Positions 36,565 through 45,694 of a DNA stretch of 64,000 nucleotides are shown in pieces (position 1 is the stretch's first letter; each line of letters starts with the position of its first letter). The stretch comes from Curvibacter lanceolatus ATCC 14669. GTDB lineage: Bacteria > Pseudomonadota > Gammaproteobacteria > Burkholderiales > Burkholderiaceae_C. A program made the position numbers and the translations under genes. The notes under the pieces were generated by a model, which made no database searches, had not been told where the DNA came from, and saw only the letters and a list, made by a program, of their open reading frames with translations. The stretch is taken from positions 23,823 to 87,822 of the forward strand of contig NZ_KB906275.1 in NCBI RefSeq assembly GCF_000381265.1. The letters run 5' to 3'.

Positions 36565-39012
36565 TCAGGCGGTTTGGGGCGGATTCGCGGCCGGGCCCGT
36601 GCCGGGTGTGCCGGGTGTGCCGGGTGTGCCGGATGCGGCGGGGCGCAGCAGAAAGTGGGCAAGTGCGGGCAGCAGCACCAGGGCGCCGAGCATGTTCCAG
36701 AGGAACATGAAGGCCAGCAGCAGGCCCATGTCGGCCTGGAACTTGATGGGGCTGAACACCCAGGTGACCACCCCGATGGCCAGGGTGACGCCGGTCAGCA
36801 TGACCACCTTGCCGGTGAACAGCAGGGCCTGGTAATAGGCCTGCGACAGCGTGGCACCGGCACGCAGCCGGGCCAGGGTGATGCTGAGGATGTACAGCGC
36901 GTAGTCCACCCCGATGCCCACGCCCAGGGCGATCACGGGCAGGGTAGCCACTTTCACGCCCATGCCCAGCCCCACCATCAGGGCCTCGGCCAGCACCGAG
37001 GTCAGCATCAGGGGCAGCACGGCCACCAGCACGGCGCGCCAGGAGCGGAAGGTGATGAAGCACAGCAGCACCACCGCGGCATAGACCATGAGCAGCATGT
37101 CGTGCCAGGCGCTCTTGACCACGATGTTGGTGGCGGCCTCGATGCCGGCCGAACCTGCGGCCAGCAGAAACTCGCCCTGCGGGCCGTTGTTGTCGCGGGC
37201 GAAGGCCTCGACCTGGGCCACCACGCGGTTCAAGGTGTCGGCCTTGTGGTCGCGCAGGTACACATACACCGTGAGCAGGCTGCAGGCATCGTTGTAGAGG
37301 CCGCGTGGCGCGCCTGCGGTGACGGTGTTGAGCATGTCCTGGTTGGGCAGGAACTCATACCACTTGGGGCTGCCCTCGTTGAGGCCGGACAGCACGCGGC
37401 GGTTCAGCAGCGACAAGGTGTTGGTGGCTTCCACACCCTCGATCTGGCGCAGCTGCCACTCCAGCGCGTCCACCCGGTTGAGCACGGCGTAGTTGGCACA
37501 CTGGCCCTCGGGGGTTTTGACCATCACGGCCAGCACATCGCTGGAGGCACCGTAGGCGGCGTTGACGTAGGCCACGTCGCGGTTGTAGCGGCTGTCGGCG
37601 CGCAGCTCGGGGGCGCCGGGGTCCAGGTCGCCGATCTGCAGCCGGGTGCTCCACTGGTAACCGACCGCGGCCAGGGCGGCGGCCACGGCCAGGGCCGCGA
37701 GGGCCCAGCGGCGCTGGGTGAAGCGGTCCAGCAGGGCCCAGGCCGGGTGGCGGGCGGCCCCGGCGGCATCGGCCAGCTCGCTGCGCAGGCTGCGCTCGGC
37801 TGCGGCCTGGCTGACGCCGGTGTAGCTGAGCAGAATGGGCAGCAGGATCAGGTTGGTGAAGATCAGCATGGCCACGCCCAGCGAGGCGGCGATGGCCAGC
37901 TCACGGATCACCTGGATGTCGATGACCAGCAGCACGGCAAAGCCCACGGCGTCGGCCAGCAAGGCGGTGAGGCCGGCGAGGAACAGCCTGCGGAAGGTGA
38001 AGCGGGCGGCCACCAGCGGGGGGATGCCGCGCCCGATGTCCTGCATGATGCCGTTCATCTTCTGGGCGCCATGGCTCATGCCGATGGCGAACACCAGAAA
38101 GGGCACCAGGATGGAGTACGGATCCAGCGCATAGCCCAGGGTGGGCAGCAGGCCCAGTTGCCACACCACGGCCACCAGCGAGGCCAGCACCACCAGGGCG
38201 GTGGAGCGCACGCAGCGGGTGAAGCCATACACCATGCCGGCAGCAATGAGCACGGCCAGGGCGAAGAAGACCAGCACCATGCGCACCCCGGCAATGAGGT
38301 CGCCGACGATCTTGGCAAAGCCCGTGATGTGCAGCGTGACGCCACGGCCCTCGTACTTGGTGCGCAAGGCCTCCAGGCGCTCGGAGAGCGCGGTGTAGTC
38401 CAGGCGCCGGCCGTCGGGGTCGCGCTCCAGCAGGGGCACGTACAAGGCGGTGGAGCGGCCATCGAGCGCCACCACCTGGCCCTGCTCGCCCGAGCGGGCG
38501 ATGTTGGCCGCCAGCTGCTGCAGGCTGGCGGGCGAGCCGTCGTAGCCATCTGGGATCACGGGGCCGCCTTCCAGCCCGTCTTCGGTCACGCCGACCCAGC
38601 GGGTGCTGGGGGTCCAGAGTGACTTCATCTGGGTGCGGGCCACGCCGGGGATCAGGAACACCTCGTCGCTGATCTGGCGCAGGGTCTCCAGGTAGGCGGG
38701 GTCGTACAGGCTGCTGCCGCGCTCGTTGGCCACGACGATGCGCACCGCATTGCCCAGGCCGCTGAGCTCACCCTGGTGCTGCAGGTAGTTCTGGACATAG
38801 GGGTGGCTGGCGGGAATGGTCTTTTCGAAGCTGGCGTTGAGCTGCAGGCGCGTGGCCTGCCAGCCCAGCACCACGGTGGCCAGCGCACAGAGCAGGACCA
38901 CCCACAGGCGGTTGTTGAACAGCAGGCGCTCGATGGCCGAGCCCGAGCGGGCATCGAAATCGGCCTGGGCCGGCGGGCTGGCCTGAGACAGGGAAGGGGC
39001 GATGGCGCTCAT
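36565..39012 (-). CDS. RND-superfamily transporter (MMPL/HAE3 type)
   Basis: An 815-residue membrane protein with two repeats, each with one helix, a large periplasmic loop and a five-helix bundle. The first helix is LLFNNRLWVVLLCALATVVL and later segments include VLLVIDIQVIREL and ALGVGIGVDYALYILSI. This type moves lipids, sterols or hydrophobic compounds. It co-occurs with DUF1302, DUF1329 and YCF48-like genes in many proteobacteria that degrade hydrophobic aromatics or terpenoids. ATG 39012 overlaps the YCF48 gene's stop. The C-terminal tail is a TPG repeat. Confidence 0.9.
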   Translation of the reverse strand: MSAIAPSLSQASPPAQADFDARSGSAIERLLFNNRLWVVLLCALATVVLGWQATRLQLNASFEKTIPASHPYVQNYLQHQGELSGLGNAVRIVVANERGSSLYDPAYLETLRQISDEVFLIPGVARTQMKSLWTPSTRWVGVTEDGLEGGPVIPDGYDGSPASLQQLAANIARSGEQGQVVALDGRSTALYVPLLERDPDGRRLDYTALSERLEALRTKYEGRGVTLHITGFAKIVGDLIAGVRMVLVFFALAVLIAAGMVYGFTRCVRSTALVVLASLVAVVWQLGLLPTLGYALDPYSILVPFLVFAIGMSHGAQKMNGIMQDIGRGIPPLVAARFTFRRLFLAGLTALLADAVGFAVLLVIDIQVIRELAIAASLGVAMLIFTNLILLPILLSYTGVSQAAAERSLRSELADAAGAARHPAWALLDRFTQRRWALAALAVAAALAAVGYQWSTRLQIGDLDPGAPELRADSRYNRDVAYVNAAYGASSDVLAVMVKTPEGQCANYAVLNRVDALEWQLRQIEGVEATNTLSLLNRRVLSGLNEGSPKWYEFLPNQDMLNTVTAGAPRGLYNDACSLLTVYVYLRDHKADTLNRVVAQVEAFARDNNGPQGEFLLAAGSAGIEAATNIVVKSAWHDMLLMVYAAVVLLCFITFRSWRAVLVAVLPLMLTSVLAEALMVGLGMGVKVATLPVIALGVGIGVDYALYILSITLARLRAGATLSQAYYQALLFTGKVVMLTGVTLAIGVVTWVFSPIKFQADMGLLLAFMFLWNMLGALVLLPALAHFLLRPAASGTPGTPGTPGTGPAANPPQTA
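36599..36634. repeat. Four-unit 9-bp tandem repeat in the RND gene tail
   Basis: GTGCCGGGT occurs three times in direct succession, then once as GTGCCGGAT. On the coding (minus) strand it gives a Gly-Thr-Pro repeat near the C-terminus. In-frame copy-number change would only lengthen a flexible tail. Confidence 0.9.
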
Positions 39013-40283
39013 GGCTGGGATCCGGCAGAGGGGGAGGACGTGGCGCGGGCGGTGGCCACGGAGGCCGTCGCAGCTGGGGTCGAAGGCGCGGTTGAAGGTT
39101 GGGTCACAGGCTGGTTGGCAGGCTGCTGGTTGGCAGGCTGCTTGGCAGGTTCACTGGCGGGCCTCGGCAAAGGCGCCCCATCAGGCGCCAGCAGTTGGGC
39201 CCCCTGAAAGCCGAGCGTGAGCCAGCGGCCGCCGGCCAGGGGCAGCACGGCACTCAGCGGGGCCAGGGGCTTGGCGTTGACGGGCTGCAGGGCCCCGTTG
39301 CGCTGCTGCAGCAGCAGGCCGGCCTGGTTGACCCACCCCAGTTGGCCGCCAGCGCCCTGGGCCGAGCCGGTGATGCTGGCGTGCACCGGGTTGGCGATGG
39401 GCTGCCAGTGCTGGCCGGCATCGCGGGTGTGCCAGATCTGGCCGCGCAGGCCGGCCACCACGAACTCGGTGGGGCTCAGCATCTCGGCCGTGAAGAAGCT
39501 GCCGGCGTAGGGGCTGGGCAGGCGCTGGAAATGCGCGCCCTCGTCACTGGAGTACAGCAACAGGCCTTGTTCACCGGCGAGCAGGATGGCGCCGCCCTGG
39601 TGGCGCACGGCGTACAGGTGCAGGCCCTTGGGGTTGTCCAGCCGGGCCGACCAGGGTGCCCAGTGCTGGCCACCGTCTTCGCTGGCCATGGCCAGGCCAT
39701 AGGCGCCCACGGCAAGCGCCCGGCGCGACGACAGCAGGGCCACGTCGAGCAGGGGCTTGTCGGCACCGTCCTGGACCAGGCGCTCGGCCTGGTCCAGCGA
39801 CATGGGTTGCGTGCCGGGCTGCGGTCGGCTCTGTTGGCTGGCCCGGGCTTCATCGAGCAGGGCCTGGGCGATCTGGCGGCCGTTGAGGCGCTGCTGCCAG
39901 CTCTGGCCGCCGTCGTCGGTGCTCAGCACCACGCCGGCATGGCCCACGGCGATGCCGTGGCGCTCGTCGGCAAAGCGCACGGCCGTCAGGGTGACGCTGA
40001 CCGGCACCTGGGCCTGGCGCCAGCTGCGGGCCGGGTCGGCGCTGAGCAGCACCAGCCCGCGCTCGCCCACGGCCACGGTGGTCGGGCCGGCCTGGGCCGC
40101 CGCCAGCAGCACCGAGGCGGGCCCCAGGCGGGTGGTGAGCGCGGGGCGGTCCAGGCTGTCGCCCACCGGAGCGGCCTGGGCCTGGCCGAACAGGCCCGAC
40201 AGCAGGGCCCCGAACAGCAGGGCGACGGCACGGGATGGACGCCGGCCCTCCAGGGCGGTCGGGGCGTCAGCTTGCGCGTTCAT
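39009..40283 (-). CDS. YCF48/BNR-repeat beta-propeller protein, exported
   Basis: A 424-residue protein with an N-terminal signal (ALLFGALLSGLFGQAQAAP) and several BNR/YCF48 repeats, recognised as SxDxGxxW-type turns such as LSTDDGGQSWQQ, ASEDGGQHWAPW, YSSDEGAHFQ and HTRDAGQHWQP. A low-complexity Pro/Gln/Ser/Thr tail of about 50 residues ends the protein. YCF48 proteins assist photosystem II assembly in cyanobacteria; in proteobacteria they sit beside RND and DUF1302/DUF1329 genes with an unknown periplasmic role. Its start is 99 bases after the DUF1329 gene. Confidence 0.85.
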   Translation of the reverse strand: MNAQADAPTALEGRRPSRAVALLFGALLSGLFGQAQAAPVGDSLDRPALTTRLGPASVLLAAAQAGPTTVAVGERGLVLLSADPARSWRQAQVPVSVTLTAVRFADERHGIAVGHAGVVLSTDDGGQSWQQRLNGRQIAQALLDEARASQQSRPQPGTQPMSLDQAERLVQDGADKPLLDVALLSSRRALAVGAYGLAMASEDGGQHWAPWSARLDNPKGLHLYAVRHQGGAILLAGEQGLLLYSSDEGAHFQRLPSPYAGSFFTAEMLSPTEFVVAGLRGQIWHTRDAGQHWQPIANPVHASITGSAQGAGGQLGWVNQAGLLLQQRNGALQPVNAKPLAPLSAVLPLAGGRWLTLGFQGAQLLAPDGAPLPRPASEPAKQPANQQPANQPVTQPSTAPSTPAATASVATARATSSPSAGSQP

Positions 40284-40382
40284 GGCTTGTCTCTTTGTGC
40301 AGATGCGGGCCGCGGGCCGGGCACAGCGTGCCCGCCGCAGACCTGGGAAGGTGTGGGATGGTGGGTTGGCGCACGGGCGTGT

Positions 40383-41744
40383 TCAGCGGATGCCCTCACC
40401 GGCCATGGCGTCGGGGGTGAACACGGTGTCGGGCAGGCGCGGCTTGATGGCGTACTGCACCGGCTTGCTGTTGTAGAGGTTGGCCACGTAGGCCTGGCCG
40501 GTGAGCAGATCGTTCACGCCCATGGCGCCGATCACCGTGCCCGGCAGGTCGGGGGCCACGAAGGTCTGCGACCACAGGGTGCGCCAGAGCTGCCCATTGG
40601 CATCCCAGCGGTCACCCAGCACGCAGTTCCAGGTGTCCTCATCACAGTAGTAGCGGCTGCGCACCGCCTGATGGCGCTGGCCCTGGCGCAGCTTGGCCTC
40701 GATCACCCAGACGCGGTGCAGCTCCCAGCGCACGTGCTCGGGGTTGAGGTGGTGGGCGCCCAGCACTTCGGCGTCGGTCTTGGGCTGCAGCAGCTTGTTG
40801 CCGTTGTAGGGGATGACCATCTCCTGCTTGCCGACCAGGGTCCAGTCGAAGCGGTCGATGCGGCCAGCCCAGGTCTCCAGCTCGTCAAAGCTCATCACAC
40901 CGGCAGTGGCGGGCGCCGGGGTGTCGCAGCAGGGGTTGGGCAGCTTGCGCACGCGACGCTGGCCGGTGAGGTAAACCCAGGCCTGGTCTTTGCTGCCGTC
41001 CACCTGGTTGCGGCCCACGATGGCCTCGCCGGCGCGGATGGGCGGGCCGGTGTTGATGAGGCGGATCAGCCAGAACTCGTTCTTCTTGGCGAACTGCTCG
41101 GGGCTGCCGTCTTCAAAGTAATAGGGCATCTGCTGGTCGGCCTGGCCCTCGGTGGTCAGCACCGCCTTGCCGTCGGCGGTGAGCTGGTACTGGGTGGCCT
41201 GCCACTGCCAGGTGGTGCCACGCCAGCGCAGGCTGTGGTTGCTGATGGCCTCGGCACCGCTCTTGGGGATGGGGAAGGGGATGCCGCCGTAGGCGCCTTC
41301 GATCACGTCGTTGTTGAGCCGGGCGCGGGTGGCGTTCTTGAAGGTGTTGTCATACACCCACTGCGGGGCGGCGGCCGTGCGGTGGCTGGGGTACACATCG
41401 ACCCGGAAGCTGTCGGGGTACTTCTTGAGCATGGCCCGGGTGCCGTCGCTGAGTTTGGCGGCGTACTGATCTGCGTTCTTGGCGTTGATCGAGTACAGGG
41501 GCTTCTCGTCCTTGAAGGGGTCGCCGCGGCGGCCGCCGGGTTTGTCGCCGGGGATGGGCTGGGTGTGGCCCCCGGTCCAGGCCGGGATGCTGCCGTCGGC
41601 ATTGCCGGCCTTCTGGCCCCCGAAGGGGGTCAACTCGGACTTGAGCTTCGCGGCCTCATCGGCACTCACCGCCGCCACTGCGGGCACCATCCCTGAAACC
41701 GCAGCAGCGGCGGTCAGCATCGAAATCAGCATTGTCTTGTTCAC
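40383..41744 (-). CDS. DUF1329 family exported protein
   Basis: A 453-residue protein with a signal peptide (MLTAAAAVSGMVPAVAAV) and the DUF1329 fold: KLKSELTPFGGQKAGNADG and PAWTGG at the start, then TGQRRVRKLPNPCCDTPAPAT in the middle. Structurally related families are outer-membrane or periplasmic lipid-binding proteins of the LolA/LolB type. It is 18 bases from the DUF1302 gene, its constant partner. Likely carries a hydrophobic substrate across the periplasm. Confidence 0.9.
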   Translation of the reverse strand: MNKTMLISMLTAAAAVSGMVPAVAAVSADEAAKLKSELTPFGGQKAGNADGSIPAWTGGHTQPIPGDKPGGRRGDPFKDEKPLYSINAKNADQYAAKLSDGTRAMLKKYPDSFRVDVYPSHRTAAAPQWVYDNTFKNATRARLNNDVIEGAYGGIPFPIPKSGAEAISNHSLRWRGTTWQWQATQYQLTADGKAVLTTEGQADQQMPYYFEDGSPEQFAKKNEFWLIRLINTGPPIRAGEAIVGRNQVDGSKDQAWVYLTGQRRVRKLPNPCCDTPAPATAGVMSFDELETWAGRIDRFDWTLVGKQEMVIPYNGNKLLQPKTDAEVLGAHHLNPEHVRWELHRVWVIEAKLRQGQRHQAVRSRYYCDEDTWNCVLGDRWDANGQLWRTLWSQTFVAPDLPGTVIGAMGVNDLLTGQAYVANLYNSKPVQYAIKPRLPDTVFTPDAMAGEGIR

Positions 41745-41762
41745 GCTTGTCTCCAGTCGAAA

Positions 41763-43475
41763 TCAGAAGGTCCGGCGCACCGACAGCGAGACAAAGTCGC
41801 GGTCGCCCAGGGGGTTGCCGGTGGTGTAGGTGGCGCTGCCGCCGGTGAGCAGCGGGGTGTAGTTGACGAAGGGCGCAGCGCCCCCCAGGAAGCGGGTGTA
41901 GTTGAGCGCGAACTGCCATACCCCCTGGTAGGTTCCCTCCAGCCCCAGGGTGGCCGAGCCCGTGCCCTTGGGGCCCCAGGCCAGACCGGTGACCGAGGAG
42001 TTGCCGTCCAGCACATAGCGCAGGCCCACGGGCACGCTGAGGTCCAGGCCCGGCAGCACCTGGCGGTAGCTGGGGCTGAAGACCATCTGCAGCGCGGTGG
42101 CGTCACGGCTGCGCAGCGGATCGAGGTGGCCCTGGGGGTCGTTCTTGCTCAGCACGCGGTTCCAGGCGATTTCGCCCAGGAAGTTGGCCTCGCGGTACAG
42201 GAAGCTGGGGCCCAGCGAGCTGATCCACGACAGGTTGAGGTGGGCCGTCTTGCCCGTGGCCAGGGTGCCCGCGGGGGCCACATTGGCATAGACGATGTTG
42301 CTGTTGACCAGCGGCATGTTGGTGCGCAGCGAGGTCTCGACCGACACATTGGTGTTGCCCAGCGAGCGGCTGGCACTGGCGCCCACGGTTTTGACGGCAT
42401 CCGGGAAGACGTAGTACCAGTTGCCCTGCCCGCCCGTCACATTGAGCTGCGAGTAGAGCTGGCCAGCCTTGTCGTGGTAGCGCGCGGCGTAGAAGCCGAG
42501 GTCGGTCTCTTCGAGGCGCCACTTGAGCTGGGCGCCGAACTGGCCGCTGTTGGGCGGGCGCACATCCGAGCCGGGCCGCAACACGCTGGTGCCGACCACT
42601 TCATTCAGCCCTGAGCCCCCCCAGGCGTTGTTGACGCTGCTGAAGTAGCTGCCGGCCGGCGCCATGCGATCGGCCTCCCAGCGGAACTGGTAGTAGCCAC
42701 CGACAGACACATCGGACGACAGGGGCACCTGGGCCGAGACCTGGGGCACGGGGCGGATGATCTCCTTGAACTGGGCGTTGGGCGAGGACATCAGCTTCCA
42801 GATGTCGATCGGGCCCTGGGCGCGGGCAATGCCGTTGTCGCCGAAGAACAGGCTTTCGCCGTACTGCAGGGCATGGCGGCCCAGGCGGCCGGTGGCCTTG
42901 TTGCCGTTGTCCAGCGGCAGTGCGCCGAAGATGAAGGCGTCCAGCACCTCGGCCTTGCGGCCGGCCAGGTCGCGGGTGGCGCTGGAGAACTGGTTGTAGA
43001 CGGCCTGGCCGTTGGCCACATCGGTGGCGGCGGTGCTGCCGCTGTAGGAGGCGTCGTACCAGGCCGCGGCACTGACGCGCAGGCCCAGGTCTTTGCGGTA
43101 CACCACGTCGAGCTCGCTCAACAGATCCAGGCGCTTGGAGACGATGCCTTTGTTGCGGAAGTTGTCGTCACCGGCGTTGAAGTTCAGCGCCTGGGGGAAG
43201 GCCGAAGCGGCCACGCCCGGCACCAGTTGGCGGGTGCTGTTGACCAGGGCCGGGCTGGCGTCTTGCAGGCGGTATTGGGTGCTGGCTTTGACGGTGTTGT
43301 CGAAGCGGATCTTGAGGTCGTCGTTGCCGGTGTCCAGCTCCAAGGCGTGGACGCCTTGGGCCAGCAACATCGGCAGGGCCATCAAGGGCAGTCGGGAACG
43401 CAGTTGGAAGGGCCGTTGTAAAGGCAGTCGCGTCGATGCCGTGCGCAAGCGCAGGCGCTGAGGTCTGAGGTGCAT
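41763..43475 (-). CDS. DUF1302 family outer-membrane channel-like protein
   Basis: A 570-residue beta-barrel-type protein. The start has a long basic region and a hydrophobic segment (LPLMALPMLLAQGVHA), then LELDTGNDDLKIRFDNTVKA, the usual DUF1302 opening. It ends in LSVRRTF with a terminal phenylalanine. ATG 43475 is chosen because GGAG lies nine bases upstream. It is the first gene of the 13-gene minus-strand run and lies opposite the LysR gene, so its promoter should be the main control point. Probable uptake channel for the pathway substrate. Confidence 0.88.
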   Translation of the reverse strand: MHLRPQRLRLRTASTRLPLQRPFQLRSRLPLMALPMLLAQGVHALELDTGNDDLKIRFDNTVKASTQYRLQDASPALVNSTRQLVPGVAASAFPQALNFNAGDDNFRNKGIVSKRLDLLSELDVVYRKDLGLRVSAAAWYDASYSGSTAATDVANGQAVYNQFSSATRDLAGRKAEVLDAFIFGALPLDNGNKATGRLGRHALQYGESLFFGDNGIARAQGPIDIWKLMSSPNAQFKEIIRPVPQVSAQVPLSSDVSVGGYYQFRWEADRMAPAGSYFSSVNNAWGGSGLNEVVGTSVLRPGSDVRPPNSGQFGAQLKWRLEETDLGFYAARYHDKAGQLYSQLNVTGGQGNWYYVFPDAVKTVGASASRSLGNTNVSVETSLRTNMPLVNSNIVYANVAPAGTLATGKTAHLNLSWISSLGPSFLYREANFLGEIAWNRVLSKNDPQGHLDPLRSRDATALQMVFSPSYRQVLPGLDLSVPVGLRYVLDGNSSVTGLAWGPKGTGSATLGLEGTYQGVWQFALNYTRFLGGAAPFVNYTPLLTGGSATYTTGNPLGDRDFVSLSVRRTF

Positions 43476-43589
43476 CGTGTTTGTCTCCGTGGGTTTCAGG
43501 GGCCTTCTTGCTGAGGCTGTGACCGGCTTCACCGATCGCTGACACGAAGGTTACGAACACGAGACACATTCGTAAAATGGTTTCAATCC

Positions 43590-43604
43590 ATCTAAGATAT
43601 CGAT
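43590..43604. promoter_or_regulatory. NodD/NahR-type LysR box (ATC-N9-GAT)
   Basis: ATC-TAAGATATC-GAT lies in the 179-base gap between the divergent LysR and DUF1302 genes. ATC-N9-GAT is the known core of NodD boxes and similar sites of NahR-like LysR regulators, and the encoded regulator is of that group. The site is about 50 bases before the LysR start and 115 before DUF1302, a usual distance. Confidence 0.55.
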
Positions 43605-43654
43605 CTCATGAATACCTAAGGGGTTAACACTGAGGTGCAGCCCCGGCCCCCACG

Positions 43655-44575
43655 ATGCGTTTCAACAAACTGGACCTGAACCTGCTGGTGGCCCTGGACG
43701 CGATGCTGAGCACCTGCAGCATCAGCCGGGCCGCCGAACGCCAGCACCTGAGCCAATCGGCCATGAGCAATGCCCTGGCCCGGCTGCGCGAGTACTTCGA
43801 CGACGATCTGCTGGTGCAGGTGGGACGGCGCATGGAGCTGACGCCGCGCGCCGAGGTGCTGAAGGAAGCGGTGCGCGATGTGCTGATGCGGGTGGACACC
43901 ACCATCACGGCCCAGCCCGAGTTCGACCCCATGCGCTCGGAGCGCGAGTTCCGCATCTTTGTGTCGGACTACTCGCTGAGCACCCTGATGCCGCACCTGA
44001 TGGTGCTGGCCCATGAGCAGGCCCGGCGGGTGCGTTTTCACCTGATGCCGCAGGTGGAACAGCCGCAGCGCGCGCTGGAACAGGGCGAGGCCGACCTGCT
44101 GGTGATTCCGAAAGAGTTCTGCTCGCCCGACCACCCGACCGACACCGTGTTTCTGGACGATTTTGTGTGCGCGGTGTGCAACCAGGGCCGCTTCCGCGAC
44201 CGCGAGCTGACCTTGGACTCGTACCTGGCCGCGGGCCACGTGATCATGCAGCCGCCGGCGGGCGGGCAATCGCTGGAGTCCGATTTCATGCGGCGCCACG
44301 GGGTGGAACGGCGGGTGGAGGTGTCGACCTTCAGCTTCATGACCGCACCCCACCTGGTGGTGGGCACGGACCGCATCGCCACGCTGCACCGGCGCCTGGC
44401 CCTGCAGGCCAGCCGCCACCTGCCGATTCGGCTGCTGGCCCCTCCCCTGCCGATTCCGCCCATGGTACAGGTGATGCAATGGCACAAGCACCGCTCCAAG
44501 GACCCGGGCCTGCTGTGGCTGCGCCAGACCCTGCTGGCGGCGGCGGTCAGGATGGACCTGGGCCCAGGGATCTGA
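43655..44575 (+). CDS. LysR-family regulator, NodD/NahR-like
   Basis: A 306-residue regulator. The winged HTH is MRFNKLDLNLLVALDAML to SISRAAERQHLSQSAMSNAL; the FNKLDLNLL opening is typical of the NodD/NahR/LinR group, which respond to aromatic inducers. The effector domain follows (LLVIPKEF, HVIMQPPAGG). No strong ribosome-binding site precedes ATG 43655. Divergent from the catabolic run, it is the obvious activator of that cluster. Confidence 0.9.
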   Translation: MRFNKLDLNLLVALDAMLSTCSISRAAERQHLSQSAMSNALARLREYFDDDLLVQVGRRMELTPRAEVLKEAVRDVLMRVDTTITAQPEFDPMRSEREFRIFVSDYSLSTLMPHLMVLAHEQARRVRFHLMPQVEQPQRALEQGEADLLVIPKEFCSPDHPTDTVFLDDFVCAVCNQGRFRDRELTLDSYLAAGHVIMQPPAGGQSLESDFMRRHGVERRVEVSTFSFMTAPHLVVGTDRIATLHRRLALQASRHLPIRLLAPPLPIPPMVQVMQWHKHRSKDPGLLWLRQTLLAAAVRMDLGPGI

Positions 44576-44634
44576 GCGCTCGCTCAGGACCTCCGCAGGC
44601 CATGCGGGCTCGGCAACAGGCTGTGCGGCGCGGA

Positions 44635-45642
44635 TCAGTCGAGGCGGATGTTGGCAGCCTTGACCACCTGGCCGTAGCGTGCCAGGTCGCGGCGCATCTG
44701 TTCGGCGAACTGCTCGGGCGTGCCCGGACTGGCGTCGATGCCCATGGCCAGCAGCTTGTCCTTGACCACCGGGTCGTTGAGCACCGCCTGCAACTCGACG
44801 TGCAGGCGCTGCAGCACGGGAGCCGGGGTGCGTGCCGGGGCCAGCAGGCCGACCCAGGAGGTGACCGTGAAATCAGGCACACCCGATTCGATGAAGGTGG
44901 GCACCTCCGGCAGGGCCGCGCTGCGCTGCAGGCTGGAGACCGCGATGGCGCGCAGCCTGCCAGACTTGACATGCCCATGCGCCCCGGCCACCGCGGTGTA
45001 GACCAGAGGTATGCTGCCACCCAGCACATCGGTCAGGGCCTGGCCGCCGCCTTTGTAAGGCACGTGGGTGAGGCGCGCCCCCGTGCGCTGGGCCAGCAAC
45101 TCGCCCCCGATGTGCGGCGTGCCCCCGGTACCCGAGGTACCGTAGGACAGCCCGCCGGCCTGGCTTTGCGAGAGGGCTATCACCTCCTGCAGGGTCTTGG
45201 CCGGCACCCCGGGATGGGCCACGAGGATCAGCGCCGCATCCCCGATCTTGCCCACGGGGGCAAAATCCTTGAGGGTGTCGAAGGGCACCTTGGCAAAGAC
45301 ATGCGGGTTGATGACGAGGGTGCCGTCAAAGCCCAGGACCAGGGTGTAGCCGTCGGGGGCGGCCTGAGCCACCAGGCTGGTGCCGATGTTGCCCGAGGCA
45401 CCCGGGCGGTTGTCAACCACCACCTGCTGGCCCAGGCGGCGGCCCAGGTGCTCGGCGATCAGGCGGCCGCTGGTGTCGGTCACCCCTCCGGGGGTGAAGG
45501 GCACGACCAGGCGGATCGGCTTGCTGGGCCAGGCCGACTCCTGGGCCAGCACGGGGGCCTGGAGCAGGCTCAGTCCAAGCGCGGCTGCGGCTCCCAGGCA
45601 GCGGGTCAACCAGGGGCGGCGGGCATGGGGAGTGCACGTCAT
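44635..45642 (-). CDS. Bug/TctC-family periplasmic solute-binding protein
   Basis: A 335-residue extracytoplasmic binding protein. Signal peptide AAAALGLSLLQAPVLAQ, then WPSKPIRLVVPFTPGGVTD and NRPGASGNIG, the two ligand loops of the Bug family. ATG 45642 places the signal correctly; the frame opens further upstream inside the preceding gene. Bug proteins bind carboxylates and normally serve TctAB transporters, but none is encoded in this window. It is last in the operon Bug, isocitrate-lyase-like, Bug. Confidence 0.9.
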   Translation of the reverse strand: MTCTPHARRPWLTRCLGAAAALGLSLLQAPVLAQESAWPSKPIRLVVPFTPGGVTDTSGRLIAEHLGRRLGQQVVVDNRPGASGNIGTSLVAQAAPDGYTLVLGFDGTLVINPHVFAKVPFDTLKDFAPVGKIGDAALILVAHPGVPAKTLQEVIALSQSQAGGLSYGTSGTGGTPHIGGELLAQRTGARLTHVPYKGGGQALTDVLGGSIPLVYTAVAGAHGHVKSGRLRAIAVSSLQRSAALPEVPTFIESGVPDFTVTSWVGLLAPARTPAPVLQRLHVELQAVLNDPVVKDKLLAMGIDASPGTPEQFAEQMRRDLARYGQVVKAANIRLD

Positions 45643-45694
45643 GATCGGTTCTCCGGGACGGGTTCTGTGGCCGATGCGTTGAGGGCGGCGGCGG

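Noticed and set aside
33795..36710. 971-codon open frame on the plus strand antisense to dioxygenase and hydrolase genes
   Set aside because: Low-complexity product rich in Gly, Val, Ala, His and Gln with no family features; the opposite strand carries well-defined enzymes with overlapping starts and stops. High GC keeps the antisense frame open.
36574..38622. 682-codon plus-strand frame opposite the RND gene
   Set aside because: Product is mainly Gly, Gln, His; no ribosome-binding site; the RND transporter on the other strand is clear.
39099..41696. 865-codon plus-strand frame opposite YCF48 and DUF1329 genes
   Set aside because: Antisense shadow spanning two real genes and the gap between them, without any domain.
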